This document shows positions 9,359-18,566 of a stretch of DNA of 35,198 nt, piece by piece. This stretch comes from Campylobacterales bacterium (GTDB taxonomy: Bacteria; Campylobacterota; Campylobacteria; Campylobacterales; Sulfurovaceae). The DNA is taken from NCBI GenBank assembly GCA_024279555.1, contig JAJRRK010000071.1:1-35198 (forward strand), in the 5' to 3' direction. Under the pieces are notes generated by a model, which was given only the letters and a program-made list of their open reading frames with translations, ran no database searches and was not told where the DNA came from. A program made the translations under genes and the position numbers. Numbering within the stretch: the stretch's first letter is position 1; the number at the start of each line of letters is the position of its first letter.

Positions 9359-10291
9359 ATGTTGACTGTCAAAGAGATACAGGAATATGCACAGATACGC
9401 ACCAAAGCAAGGGCTTACCTGTGTTACATCCTAAGCAGAAATATCGCCCACAGTATCGGTAAAGAAGAGGGTGTAACCCTCGATATGGTCATTGGAAAGA
9501 TCAAGAATCTTCAGGAAGTCATACCGCTGGCGGAAGTGATCTATGCGCTTGACGGCAACGGTATTCAGATTACCGAGAATATCTCTTCCAATCCAAAACT
9601 CAACGGTATCGGAAAGGGGGAAGACAGAAGCGACCGTGCCTATTACTACCGTACGCTCAAAGAACACCGCTGTATTCTGACCGATCCTTATCCGTCACTG
9701 GAGACGAATGAGTTGGTGGTCACGGCATCGTTCCCTATTTACGATACGAACAACCGTCTCGTTGCGATCATTTGTGTGGATATTACGCTTAAAAACATTC
9801 TGAGAATGATACACCCGAGCTCTGTTGACTCCAATTTCGGTGTGGCGAGTAAATGGGTCTATGCGGCGTTCTCCGTTGCACTCATGGGGGTAGCACTTTT
9901 ACTTTTCATTAAGGGAATCGCGAGTTTCCTGCATTTTGGCATAAATATTTCCAACATCGACATCAACGAGGTGTTCAAGTCCACCATTTTGCTGACACTC
10001 TCTCTTGCCATTGCTGACCTGGTCAAGGCGATCATGCTCGAAGAGGTACTCGGACGGGAGAAGAAGCACGGTGTAACCGAAGACGAGACCCACCAGACGA
10101 TGGTGAAGTTCCTCGGCTCGATCATCATTGCGCTCTCCATCGAAGCGTTGATGTTGGTATTCAAGTCCGCACTCATCGACCCGACCAAGATCGAGTATGC
10201 GGTCTATCTGATTGTGGGGGTCTCTTTCCTGCTGGTGAGTCTGTCCCTTTATATCAAGTTCAGCCGTCCTGATGCAAAGCATAAAAAGTAA
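9359..10291 (+). CDS. Cache/PDC sensor-domain membrane protein without recognisable output domain
   Basis: N-terminal PDC-like region (SDRAYYYRTLKEHRCILTDPYPSLETNELVVTASFPIYD.NRLVAIICVDI) followed by several TM segments. Confidence 0.7.
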   Translation: MLTVKEIQEYAQIRTKARAYLCYILSRNIAHSIGKEEGVTLDMVIGKIKNLQEVIPLAEVIYALDGNGIQITENISSNPKLNGIGKGEDRSDRAYYYRTLKEHRCILTDPYPSLETNELVVTASFPIYDTNNRLVAIICVDITLKNILRMIHPSSVDSNFGVASKWVYAAFSVALMGVALLLFIKGIASFLHFGINISNIDINEVFKSTILLTLSLAIADLVKAIMLEEVLGREKKHGVTEDETHQTMVKFLGSIIIALSIEALMLVFKSALIDPTKIEYAVYLIVGVSFLLVSLSLYIKFSRPDAKHKK

Positions 10292-10298
10292 ATAGCCG

Positions 10299-10931
10299 AT
10301 GGTAAACAAAGAACTGATCATCTTCGATATGGACGGGACGCTGGTGAATTCATCGATCACCATCGCCAACGCCATCAATTATGTGCGAAAGCAGCTTGGT
10401 TTCGAGCCGATGGATGCTGCATACATTCTTTCAAAGGTCAATGACCACACCATCAACCCCGCACAGCTCTTCTACCACACAAAAACCTTCGAGCGCGACC
10501 ATGAGCGGTGGTTCTCCGAGTACTACACACGGCACCATGACAAAGAATTGGTGCTTTACAACGGCATCGAAGCGTTGCTGCAGGAGCTCAAACACAAGGG
10601 ATTCAAACTGGCCGTAGCGACCAATGCCTACCGCCGTTCTACCATCGAGTCGCTCACCCATCTTGGCATCTATGTCTACTTCGATGCCATCGCCTGCTAC
10701 GATGATGTCCATAAAGGTAAGCCCTATCCCGATATGCTGTTGAAACTGTTGAAAGAGTTGAATGTCCCCAAAGAAAAAGCGCTCTTCATCGGAGATGGTC
10801 CCCGGGATGAGCAGGCGGCAAAACGCGCCGGCATAGACTACATCATGGTCGATTGGGGTTTTACCGACCACGCCGAGGACAAAAAAGTGGTGACGAGTGT
10901 GGAAGAGCTGAGAAAGATCCTGCTGGGTTAG
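10299..10931 (+). CDS. HAD-family phosphatase (phosphoglycolate phosphatase-like)
   Basis: FDMDGTLVNS, VATNA, GKPYPDMLL, FIGDGPRDEQAAKRAGI motifs. Confidence 0.9.
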   Translation: MVNKELIIFDMDGTLVNSSITIANAINYVRKQLGFEPMDAAYILSKVNDHTINPAQLFYHTKTFERDHERWFSEYYTRHHDKELVLYNGIEALLQELKHKGFKLAVATNAYRRSTIESLTHLGIYVYFDAIACYDDVHKGKPYPDMLLKLLKELNVPKEKALFIGDGPRDEQAAKRAGIDYIMVDWGFTDHAEDKKVVTSVEELRKILLG

Positions 10932-11260
10932 ATGTCATCCCTGTAGACATCGGTGATATCAAAGTCATAGTCGGGTTCTATGGCAGGGACATCAGGCAGG
11001 GAGTCTGGGTCAACCTCATGGGCTTTGAGATCGTACTCGTCCCCCTGATAGAACTTCTGCTCTTTGGCATACTTTTTTTCACGTTCCATCTGCTCTTTGA
11101 TCTTGGCTTCTATCTTTTTCTTCTTTTCGGCAGCGTTCTCTTCTTTTTTGGGTTTGGTTGTATTGGTCTCTTTGGTCTGCTTGGCTGTAGCATTTGTCTC
11201 GGCGGCAGGCAGTGTAGTCACAGATAGCAGTGCGGCAAGGATGAGAGGAGTGTATTTCAT
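10928..11260 (-). CDS. hypothetical exported charged protein
   Basis: Signal peptide MKYTPLILAALLSVTTLPAAE then Lys/Glu-rich region; convergent 4-nt overlap with HAD gene. Confidence 0.6.
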   Translation of the reverse strand: MKYTPLILAALLSVTTLPAAETNATAKQTKETNTTKPKKEENAAEKKKKIEAKIKEQMEREKKYAKEQKFYQGDEYDLKAHEVDPDSLPDVPAIEPDYDFDITDVYRDDI

Positions 11261-11537
11261 AAATTGACCTTATGAATATAATTTGTATACATTATACATT
11301 AAAAAGGATGCTTTTTCAAGAATCACTGGGTAATTTAGGAAGATTATACCATTCATTAGGTAAATCGGGTTTATTACGCTATACTGCCACTCTAATTGAA
11401 GCGCCTATCGGTCAGCACTTTCTTTTTTAGAGCACATGAATCATCTTCTGCTCCACACTATCAATCACACAACTCAGCCTGGGACCGACCCGGAAATACT
11501 TCGGTAGGTTTTGTTTATATTACAAGGCAAACTATTT

Positions 11538-12794
11538 ATGCAAACATTTCAAGAACTCAAACTCAACGACGCACTCCTCAAAGCGGTAAAAGCAGAGGGG
11601 TATACCACACCCACACCCATTCAGGCACAGGCGATCCCTACGATTATAGCGGGAAAAGACGTACTGGCTGCAGCACAGACAGGTACGGGGAAGACAGCCG
11701 GTTTCACACTGCCGCTACTGCAGAGGCTTTCAACCACTGCTCCCAAAATGAAGAAACTTCAGATCCGTGCACTGGTACTTACCCCGACTCGGGAACTCGC
11801 CGCACAAGTACATGAGAGTTTCAAGACCTACGGCAAACACCTGCCGTTCAAGAGTATGGTCATCTACGGTGGGGTAGGTGTCAACCCGCAGCTGGCACAG
11901 CTGAGAAAAGGGGTCGACGTGGTCATTGCCACACCGGGAAGACTACTGGACATCGCAGGGCAGCGGGGTATCGACTTCTCCGCACTGGAAACACTGGTAC
12001 TTGATGAGGCGGACCGTATGCTTGACATGGGATTCATCCACGATATCAAAAAGCTGATGAAACTGATGCCCAAAGAGCGTCAGACGCTGCTTTTTTCCGC
12101 GACCTTCTCCAAAGAGATCAAAGCGCTCGCTTCCGGACTGCTCAAAGATCCTCAACTGATCGAAGTGGCACGGGAGAACACTACCGCTGCGAAGATCAGC
12201 CAGGTGGTACACCATGTGGACAAGAGCCGTAAACGGGAATTGCTCGCGCAGCTCATCAAAACGAAGAACTGGGAGCAGGTACTGGTCTTTACCCGTACCA
12301 AACACGGAGCGAACAAACTGACCAAGCAGTTGGAGGACTCCGGCATCCGGGCGGCTGCCATCCACGGGAACAAGAGTCAGGGGGCACGTACCAAGGCTTT
12401 GGCTGAATTCAAATCAGGCAAGATACGTGTACTGGTAGCTACAGACATCGCCGCGCGTGGTATCGACATAGACCAGCTGCCGCATGTGGTCAACTACGAG
12501 CTCCCCAATGTGGCGGAAGACTACGTACACCGTATAGGGCGTACCGGCAGAGCAGGGCAGAGCGGTGAGGCGGTCTCACTGGTCTGTGTGGACGAGCATA
12601 AACTGCTGCAGGACATCGAGCGTTTCACCAAACAGAAGATAGAGAAGGTGGAGATAGAAGCGTTCAGACCTGACCCGAGCATTAAAGCCGAACCGATCCA
12701 GAACGGTAGAGGAGGAAAGTCAAGAGGAAGAAGCGGCGGCTCTTCTCCACGTAACGGAAGACAGGGGAGCAGAAGGCAATCTCAGACAAGATAG
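11538..12794 (+). CDS. rhlE: DEAD-box ATP-dependent RNA helicase, RhlE-like
   Basis: [49 protein letters not shown]-terminal [11 protein letters not shown] tail. Start at MQTFQEL. Confidence 0.92.
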   Translation: MQTFQELKLNDALLKAVKAEGYTTPTPIQAQAIPTIIAGKDVLAAAQTGTGKTAGFTLPLLQRLSTTAPKMKKLQIRALVLTPTRELAAQVHESFKTYGKHLPFKSMVIYGGVGVNPQLAQLRKGVDVVIATPGRLLDIAGQRGIDFSALETLVLDEADRMLDMGFIHDIKKLMKLMPKERQTLLFSATFSKEIKALASGLLKDPQLIEVARENTTAAKISQVVHHVDKSRKRELLAQLIKTKNWEQVLVFTRTKHGANKLTKQLEDSGIRAAAIHGNKSQGARTKALAEFKSGKIRVLVATDIAARGIDIDQLPHVVNYELPNVAEDYVHRIGRTGRAGQSGEAVSLVCVDEHKLLQDIERFTKQKIEKVEIEAFRPDPSIKAEPIQNGRGGKSRGRSGGSSPRNGRQGSRRQSQTR

Positions 12795-12801
12795 TCTGGC
12801 G

Positions 12802-13936
12802 CTACTCCTCTTTAAATTCTATCTCTTCCTCTTCCGCCTGCTTCTTGGCGGTATATTCAGCACTCAGCGTAAACATCAATTTTAGATCGGCAGGGCTTGT
12901 TGCATACTGATAAGCCTGTGCCTCGGTGATCTTGTCGGCAAGTGTCAGCTCGAAAAGCGCACGGTTGAAACTGACAGAACCAAAGCTGATACTCTCTTTC
13001 TCGATCGCATCGGGGATCTCGTTGTCTCTGTGGCTTCGTATGAGCTCCTGCACAAGCGGTGACTTGAACATCATCTCTACTGCCGGTATCATGTTACCGT
13101 CGGTTCCTTCGATCAGACGCTGTGAGATCGTCGCCTCGAGTGTTGATGCCAGTACGAGCCGGACACGGTTCTGCTCACTGGTGGGGAAAAGCCCAATAAG
13201 CCTGTCGATAGTCTCTTGTGCATTCAGGGTATGCATGGTAGAGAAGACCAGGTGTCCCGTGTTGACCGCTTGGACGATCGCTTCGGCTGTCGCCATATCT
13301 CGTACTTCTCCGACCATGATGATATCCGGATCTTCACGCATTGCTGCACGCAGTGCTCTGGCAAAACTGTGTGTATGGGTTCCCAGTTCACGCTGTTCTA
13401 TGATGGACTTCTGATCATGAAATACATACTCGACAGGATCTTCTATGGTGATGATGTGGCGTGGATGTTTGGCATTGATATTCTCCAATATCGTCGCCAG
13501 TGTCGTTGTCTTACCGCTTCCTGTTGTTCCGGTCACAAGAACCAGTCCACGCCGCAGGTCGACAAGCTTTTTGAGTGCAGAGGGGAGGTTCATCTCTTCA
13601 AATGTCTTGATGATATCGGGAATGAGTCGGAAGGCAATAGCTATCCCGTTGACATGTAGAAAGATATTGAAACGGAACCGGTAATGGTTATCCAGTTTGT
13701 AGGCACCGTCATATTCACGTTTTTTCATGAATGTCTCATAGGTGTCTCCGGTTAGAAGTTCGACAAGATCTATGAGTGTCTTTTCACTGGCAATCTCTTC
13801 TGAAAGTTTGACAATATCACTCTTAAGCCGGGCATGCAGCGGACTATTGCTTTTTGATGTGCAGATCAGCCCCTTCGATCGATATGAGCATATAGAGCCA
13901 GCGGTCAAGTATCTCTTTGGTCTTCATGTTTGTCAT
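12802..13936 (-). pseudogene. PilT/PilU-type retraction ATPase, frameshifted near N-terminus
   Basis: Walker A VTGTTGSGKTTTLAT, Walker B DIIMVGEVRD, Asp/His boxes. The N-terminus MTNMKTKEILDRWLYMLISIEGADLHIK lies in another frame (start 13936) joined at the T5 run 13851-13855. Confidence 0.8.
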
Positions 13937-14059
13937 CTCTCCGTCCTTTTTTGTGGTCTTTTTACTATCATAACGAAATTTTCTGATCAATGTAAAGCTT
14001 TCTTTCCGAAAATACAAAAGAAGATATAATACAGAATAAAAAGATGAGGAGGCAGAAAA

Positions 14060-14824
14060 ATGCAGGACCGTTATGTAGCCGATGTCGGTGATTTTGGTAA
14101 ATTTCAGCTCTTTCGCTATCTTTTCCATCATTCACAGAGTCCGCTTGACGGTAAGGGACTTGCACAGATCTGGTTCTTGCATAAAGGGGAGGGGGAGCGT
14201 AACAACGATGGTCGGTACATCGATTACTTCGAGCGTATGAGTGGTACAGATGAGTACCTTGAACACTCACTGATGGATCTACTCATGCGTGGCAGACGTG
14301 AAGTCGAAGAGCTTGAACGTCTCAAGCTACTGCCCAATGCAACATTTTTCTACGATGAAGTGCCAAGACCCTATGAAGACAGGCTGTCATGGTTTGAACG
14401 GGCACTCTGGTTCGCGCACAAAAGCGATGTAGTGGCTGTGGCACCGGACAATGGTATGGCACTGCGCTGCCTCAGAAGTGAAGGGCGTTTTGAAATGCTG
14501 CACGCAGACCGTGACTACCGCCAAAAGGTCTATCCGCAGAAATATATCTTTGCTGATGAAATAGGGCGCTTGTTCAGTCTGCCAACGACTGAAATACTCA
14601 TTGTTTACCAACATCTTGGACGCTGTATGAGCCATGAGCGCCAGACTACAGTACTCAAAGAGCAGCTTTCACAAACCTATCGTCATGTTGCGGCGATCAA
14701 GCATACCCCCTATAGTCCGCGTGTTTTTTTCTTTCTTTGTAAAAGTGAGATCATTCTTGAGAACCTTCAGTACCGTTTGGATCAGTTCACAGAAGAGTAT
14801 GGTACATTTTGGAAATGTTGTTAA
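14060..14824 (+). CDS. conserved hypothetical protein (QDRYVADVGDFGKF N-terminus)
   Basis: 254-aa ORF, RBS-like AGGAGG upstream; N-terminal DRYVADVGDFGKFQLFRYLF resembles a widespread unnamed family. Confidence 0.7.
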   Translation: MQDRYVADVGDFGKFQLFRYLFHHSQSPLDGKGLAQIWFLHKGEGERNNDGRYIDYFERMSGTDEYLEHSLMDLLMRGRREVEELERLKLLPNATFFYDEVPRPYEDRLSWFERALWFAHKSDVVAVAPDNGMALRCLRSEGRFEMLHADRDYRQKVYPQKYIFADEIGRLFSLPTTEILIVYQHLGRCMSHERQTTVLKEQLSQTYRHVAAIKHTPYSPRVFFFLCKSEIILENLQYRLDQFTEEYGTFWKCC

Positions 14825-14883
14825 CATCCAATTAATACAATACCAGTATTATGCATGTACACCAAACATAAAAAAGGAATATA

Positions 14884-15480
14884 ATGATGATCAAAAAAAT
14901 AACACTAGCCTCGGTAGCGGCACTGGCGCTGATGACCGTGTCGGCTCAGGCAGAGATGAAATGCCAGGCAGGAAAATGCGGTGGAGCAATGATGCAAAAG
15001 GGTAAAGCGTCTGCTAATCCTAAAGCGATGAAAATGCGCAAGAAGCGTATGGGGTCGCCATTTCTAATCAAGCATGGTTTGCCACATTATACAAAGATGC
15101 TCATGAAAAGCTGGGACGATCCAAGGCTCAACCTAACTGAAACACAGAAGAACAAGCTTCTGGAAGTACGAAAAGCGACGATGGGCAGTGTTGGGAAACT
15201 CAAGCCTGAAGTCATGACACTACGCAAAGAGATCATTGCCTCCAGCAGAGCGGGTGCCAAGGCAGAGGAACTTAAAGCAAAGGTAGAAAAACTTGCTCAT
15301 CTCGAAGCCGAAGCGACCATGACACACCTCAAGTGTATTGAAGACACCAAAGCGGTATTGAGCAAAGAGCAGATAGCATACCTTATGCAGCAGCAGAAAA
15401 TAAAACATCAGAAGCGTAAAGCCATGATGCAAAAGAAAGGTATGAAGTGTGCAGCCGGTAAATGCGGCGGTGCCAAATAG
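14884..15480 (+). CDS. Spy/CpxP-like (LTxxQ) periplasmic protein with Cys-rich ends
   Basis: Signal peptide ...SAQA; LNLTETQKNKLLEVR and LSKEQIAYLMQQQ; MKCQAGKCGGA near N-term and MKCAAGKCGGAK at C-term. Confidence 0.75.
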   Translation: MMIKKITLASVAALALMTVSAQAEMKCQAGKCGGAMMQKGKASANPKAMKMRKKRMGSPFLIKHGLPHYTKMLMKSWDDPRLNLTETQKNKLLEVRKATMGSVGKLKPEVMTLRKEIIASSRAGAKAEELKAKVEKLAHLEAEATMTHLKCIEDTKAVLSKEQIAYLMQQQKIKHQKRKAMMQKKGMKCAAGKCGGAK

Positions 15481-15570
15481 GGTACTCTTATAGTAGGGTA
15501 CTATACAAAACGGTCTGATGTACCTCTGTGTGCATGTGACCGGCCATCATTCAGGTAGAAGGAGAAACAG

Positions 15571-16014
15571 ATGAACCGACACAATTTTATCGGTGTGACA
15601 CTTTTTGTCTCCATACTGGTATTCAACCCCGCTGTTGCACAGACCACAGAAGAGGCACGTACTCCCTATACGCTCAAACAAACACAGGTACTTTCCGAAC
15701 AGATCGCATCAGCACTGTACGATAAAGGACTTGAAGCCGAGGCCGCACAGAAGATTGCCAAAACATTCACCGCAACCAAAGAGCATGAGTTGGCGCAAAA
15801 GGTTCAGGTTTTTGTAGATCACTGTACAGAGATCACTCATGAACAAGTGCTTGCATATCTGGCAAATGAGGCCTTGCACCGAAACACTGTTTCTCTTGCA
15901 CGTTATGATGAACTGCTTCAGATATACAGTAAGATCACACAGCGTACAGCACCAAAAGATATACAAGCACAACTGCAAAAGATCGCTGCGCTCAACAGTC
16001 AGGCTTTCGGATAG
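15571..16014 (+). CDS. hypothetical exported protein
   Basis: Signal peptide ...FNPAVAQ; RBS AAGGAGA upstream. Confidence 0.65.
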   Translation: MNRHNFIGVTLFVSILVFNPAVAQTTEEARTPYTLKQTQVLSEQIASALYDKGLEAEAAQKIAKTFTATKEHELAQKVQVFVDHCTEITHEQVLAYLANEALHRNTVSLARYDELLQIYSKITQRTAPKDIQAQLQKIAALNSQAFG

Positions 16015-16035
16015 ATCATATCCGAAAGTTTCTCT
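16004..16035 (+). terminator. intrinsic terminator
   Basis: CTTTCGGATA (16004-16013) / TATCCGAAAG (16019-16028), 10-bp perfect stem, 5-nt loop, followed by TTTCTCTT; overlaps the preceding stop codon. Confidence 0.75.
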
Positions 16036-16467
16036 TGTACATGTAAACGTATATGATACTTCTTGTATCAGTAATCCATATTGGTTAACATAATATAAAT
16101 TCTATTAAAAAAGTCTATCCCTTCTCTTACTCCTGCCAGGATCCTACTGTCTACCTGTATTTTTACTTGCAAAATTGCACATACACATCAAGAATGTTTT
16201 CAATCACCCCAAATAGACAAATATGATTTGATTGTTATATGGCAATTATTTTAGTAATGGATTGAACAAGCCTAAAGACAAACTAGTATCGACTTTTTTA
16301 GAACCTTACTCATAATCAATGTAAAACTTAATACTTGTAATATTAATAATATAATCATATTAAAAAAGTATTACGGGTGCCTTTTTTGTAAAGAAGCAAG
16401 AAAATAACAATAGACACTAGATGTTCCTCCACAAGGCACGCAATACAGGGGCTTACAGTGAATTATG

Positions 16468-16481
16468 TTAACAAATGTTCA
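16468..16481. promoter_or_regulatory. degenerate member of TGAACA-N2-TGTTCA operator array
   Basis: TTAACAAATGTTCA, 12/14 match to TGAACAAGTGTTCA. Confidence 0.5.
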
Positions 16482-16510
16482 TTTAATGGTATTTGATTTA
16501 ATGCACTATA

Positions 16511-16524
16511 TGAACAAGTGTTCA
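16511..16524. promoter_or_regulatory. putative TetR operator 1
   Basis: TGAACAAGTGTTCA palindrome (6-bp arms, 2-nt centre). Confidence 0.75.
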
Positions 16525-16552
16525 CAATAAAAATATTCACATTGCTATAAAA

Positions 16553-16566
16553 TGAACACTTGTTCT
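16553..16566. promoter_or_regulatory. putative TetR operator 2
   Basis: TGAACACTTGTTCT. Confidence 0.75.
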
Positions 16567-16586
16567 TAAAAAAAGATTCTCCTCTC

Positions 16587-16615
16587 TTGACTTATGAACA
16601 ATTGTTCACTATAAT
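16587..16615 (+). promoter_or_regulatory. sigma70-type promoter with operator 3 in its spacer
   Basis: TTGACT (16587-16592), 17-nt spacer, TATAAT (16610-16615); perfect palindrome TGAACAATTGTTCA at 16595-16608. Confidence 0.8.
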
Positions 16616-16633
16616 TACACCAAAGGAGCTGCA

Positions 16634-17290
16634 ATGAACGATGAGAGCGTCAATACTCCCCTTTCCAAAGGGAGCAAAACTAAAGCAAAAATACTCAAAC
16701 ATGCCCTGAAACTCTTTTCTACCAAGGGGTACAAGGCAACAACGGTAAGAGACATAGCAGGATCGGTAGGCATTAAACAAAGCGCCCTCTATAACCACTG
16801 TAAGAACAAAGATGAGATACTCGAAACACTTATCAGCGACCTTACCTCCTCTGCAATCGTGACCTTATTTGACAATAAAGATGCCCAAGAGCTCCATAGA
16901 CAGGGGAAATCGCTTTTGATGAGTATTGCCACTACCTTCAAGCTTTTGAGCTTTGACAGGCAGAATGAGGCGCTTTTCAAGCTCTTGATGCAGGAGATCT
17001 TCCGAAATGAGCGCATTCGGGAGATCTATAACGAGCATTTCTATCAGGAGAATGTCAAAAAGCTCTCAGGTCTCTTCTTTCAGATGATGCAGGAGGAGAT
17101 GATCAAGTCATCAGACCCCCTACTGCTGGCAAATGAGTTCTTTTCACCGCTTTTTTTCTACCAAATGCAGGTTTCTTTGCTAAAATTAGACAAAAAATCG
17201 ACCTCTTCTGTGGTAACTCTCTTTGAGAAGCATGTCGACTATTTTTGGGACAACATTAGAGTGGATAGCTCTCCAGATACACTATTTTAG
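16634..17290 (+). CDS. TetR/AcrR-family transcriptional regulator
   Basis: N-terminal HTH: ILKHALKLFSTKGYKATTVRDIAGSVGIKQSALYNHCKNKDEIL; RBS AAAGGAG. Confidence 0.93.
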   Translation: MNDESVNTPLSKGSKTKAKILKHALKLFSTKGYKATTVRDIAGSVGIKQSALYNHCKNKDEILETLISDLTSSAIVTLFDNKDAQELHRQGKSLLMSIATTFKLLSFDRQNEALFKLLMQEIFRNERIREIYNEHFYQENVKKLSGLFFQMMQEEMIKSSDPLLLANEFFSPLFFYQMQVSLLKLDKKSTSSVVTLFEKHVDYFWDNIRVDSSPDTLF

Positions 17291-17343
17291 TAATATAGTA
17301 AAAAATATTAAAACAAATATATAATCAATATTAAGGAATATCA

Positions 17344-17961
17344 ATGCAAAAATACAATGATGATCTCTTTGCCCACAAGTCCAAAAGTTGGGATATGAGC
17401 TCAAGACGGGTCAAAAATGCACAGGCGATCGCTGAACTAATAGTAAAAAATATAAAACTAAATAAAGAGATGGAACTGATGGACTTTGGTGCCGGTACCG
17501 GTCTCTTGAGTTACTTTGTCGCACCATTTGTCAAAAAAATAGTGGCAGTTGACAACTCCCCTTCCATGCTGCGGGAGTTCAAAAACAAATGCAGCGAGTT
17601 TGCCTGTGAAACAGAAGTGTTGGAGCATGATCTCAGCGAGAAAGCACTTGAGCGGGAATTTGACGGCATTATCTCGTCCATGACCATCCACCACATAGAG
17701 GACACAGCTGCCCTCTTTCGCAGATTGTACACTATGCTTAAACCCGGCGGTTTCATCGCCATTGCTGACTTGGACACGGAAGACGGCAGCTTCCACAGTG
17801 ACAATACAGGGGTATTCCATCACGGGTTTGACAGGAAAAGACTTGAAGAGACAGCGAAAGAGGCAGGTTTTGGGAAGATACACTTCGATACTGCTTCGAC
17901 CATTGAAAAACCGCATCGTGACTTCACGGTCTTTCTTATGACGGCGGAGAAAGATAGATGA
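17344..17961 (+). CDS. class I SAM-dependent methyltransferase
   Basis: LMDFGAGTGLLSYF motif I, AVDNSPSML, LKPGGFIAIADL. Confidence 0.88.
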   Translation: MQKYNDDLFAHKSKSWDMSSRRVKNAQAIAELIVKNIKLNKEMELMDFGAGTGLLSYFVAPFVKKIVAVDNSPSMLREFKNKCSEFACETEVLEHDLSEKALEREFDGIISSMTIHHIEDTAALFRRLYTMLKPGGFIAIADLDTEDGSFHSDNTGVFHHGFDRKRLEETAKEAGFGKIHFDTASTIEKPHRDFTVFLMTAEKDR

Positions 17962-18566
17962 TGCGCTATGTATGGCTTGCCCTGTTTGCAGGTACGCTGG
18001 TATGGTCAGGCATTCACCCCAAAGATCAGTTCACCTGGTTCCTTGAAGTCCTTCCCGCCCTGATCGGGTTTGGGTTGATTGTAGCGACCTACCGCACCTT
18101 CCCGCTCACACCCCTGCTCTATACGCTCATATTGATTCATATGATCATCCTGATGGTGGGCGGACACTACACCTATGCGGAGGTTCCTGCCGGTGAGTGG
18201 GTCAAAGAGCTACTGCACCAGAGCCGAAACAACTACGACAAGCTGGGGCACTTTTTTCAAGGGTTCGAACCAGCGATTCTGGCACGAGAGATACTGATAC
18301 GCAAGCAGATCGTCAAACCGAGTCGGATATGGCTGAACTATATTGTGCTGAGCATTGTACTGGCGTTCTCTGCCTTCTATGAACTCATCGAGTGGTGGGT
18401 GGCACTGGCAACGGGTGAAGGTGCGGATGCGTTTCTGGGGACACAGGGGTATGTGTGGGATACGCAGTCAGATATGATGTGGTGCCTTGTCGGAGGCATT
18501 GCTGCCCTGCTTTTGCTGAGCAGATGGCACGACAGACAATTGGAAGAATTAGGAATTAGGAATTAG
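17958..18566 (+). CDS. DUF2238/YjdF-like integral membrane protein
   Basis: Multiple TM segments; LGHFFQGFEPAILAREILIR, FYELIEWWVALATGEGADAFLGTQGYVWDTQSDMM; ATGA overlap with upstream gene. Confidence 0.85.
   Translation: MMRYVWLALFAGTLVWSGIHPKDQFTWFLEVLPALIGFGLIVATYRTFPLTPLLYTLILIHMIILMVGGHYTYAEVPAGEWVKELLHQSRNNYDKLGHFFQGFEPAILAREILIRKQIVKPSRIWLNYIVLSIVLAFSAFYELIEWWVALATGEGADAFLGTQGYVWDTQSDMMWCLVGGIAALLLLSRWHDRQLEELGIRN

Noticed and set aside
11396-11815. 139-aa ORF overlapping the rhlE leader and start
   Set aside because: Its reading frame runs out-of-frame through the well-supported helicase N-terminus and has low-complexity, antisense-like composition.
13851-13855. Programmed ribosomal frameshift in pilT
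   Set aside because: The required shift is +1 at AUC-AAA-AAG-CAA, which does not match a classical -1 slippery heptamer (C AAA AAG), and I see no supporting Shine-Dalgarno or pseudoknot; error or mutation is simpler.
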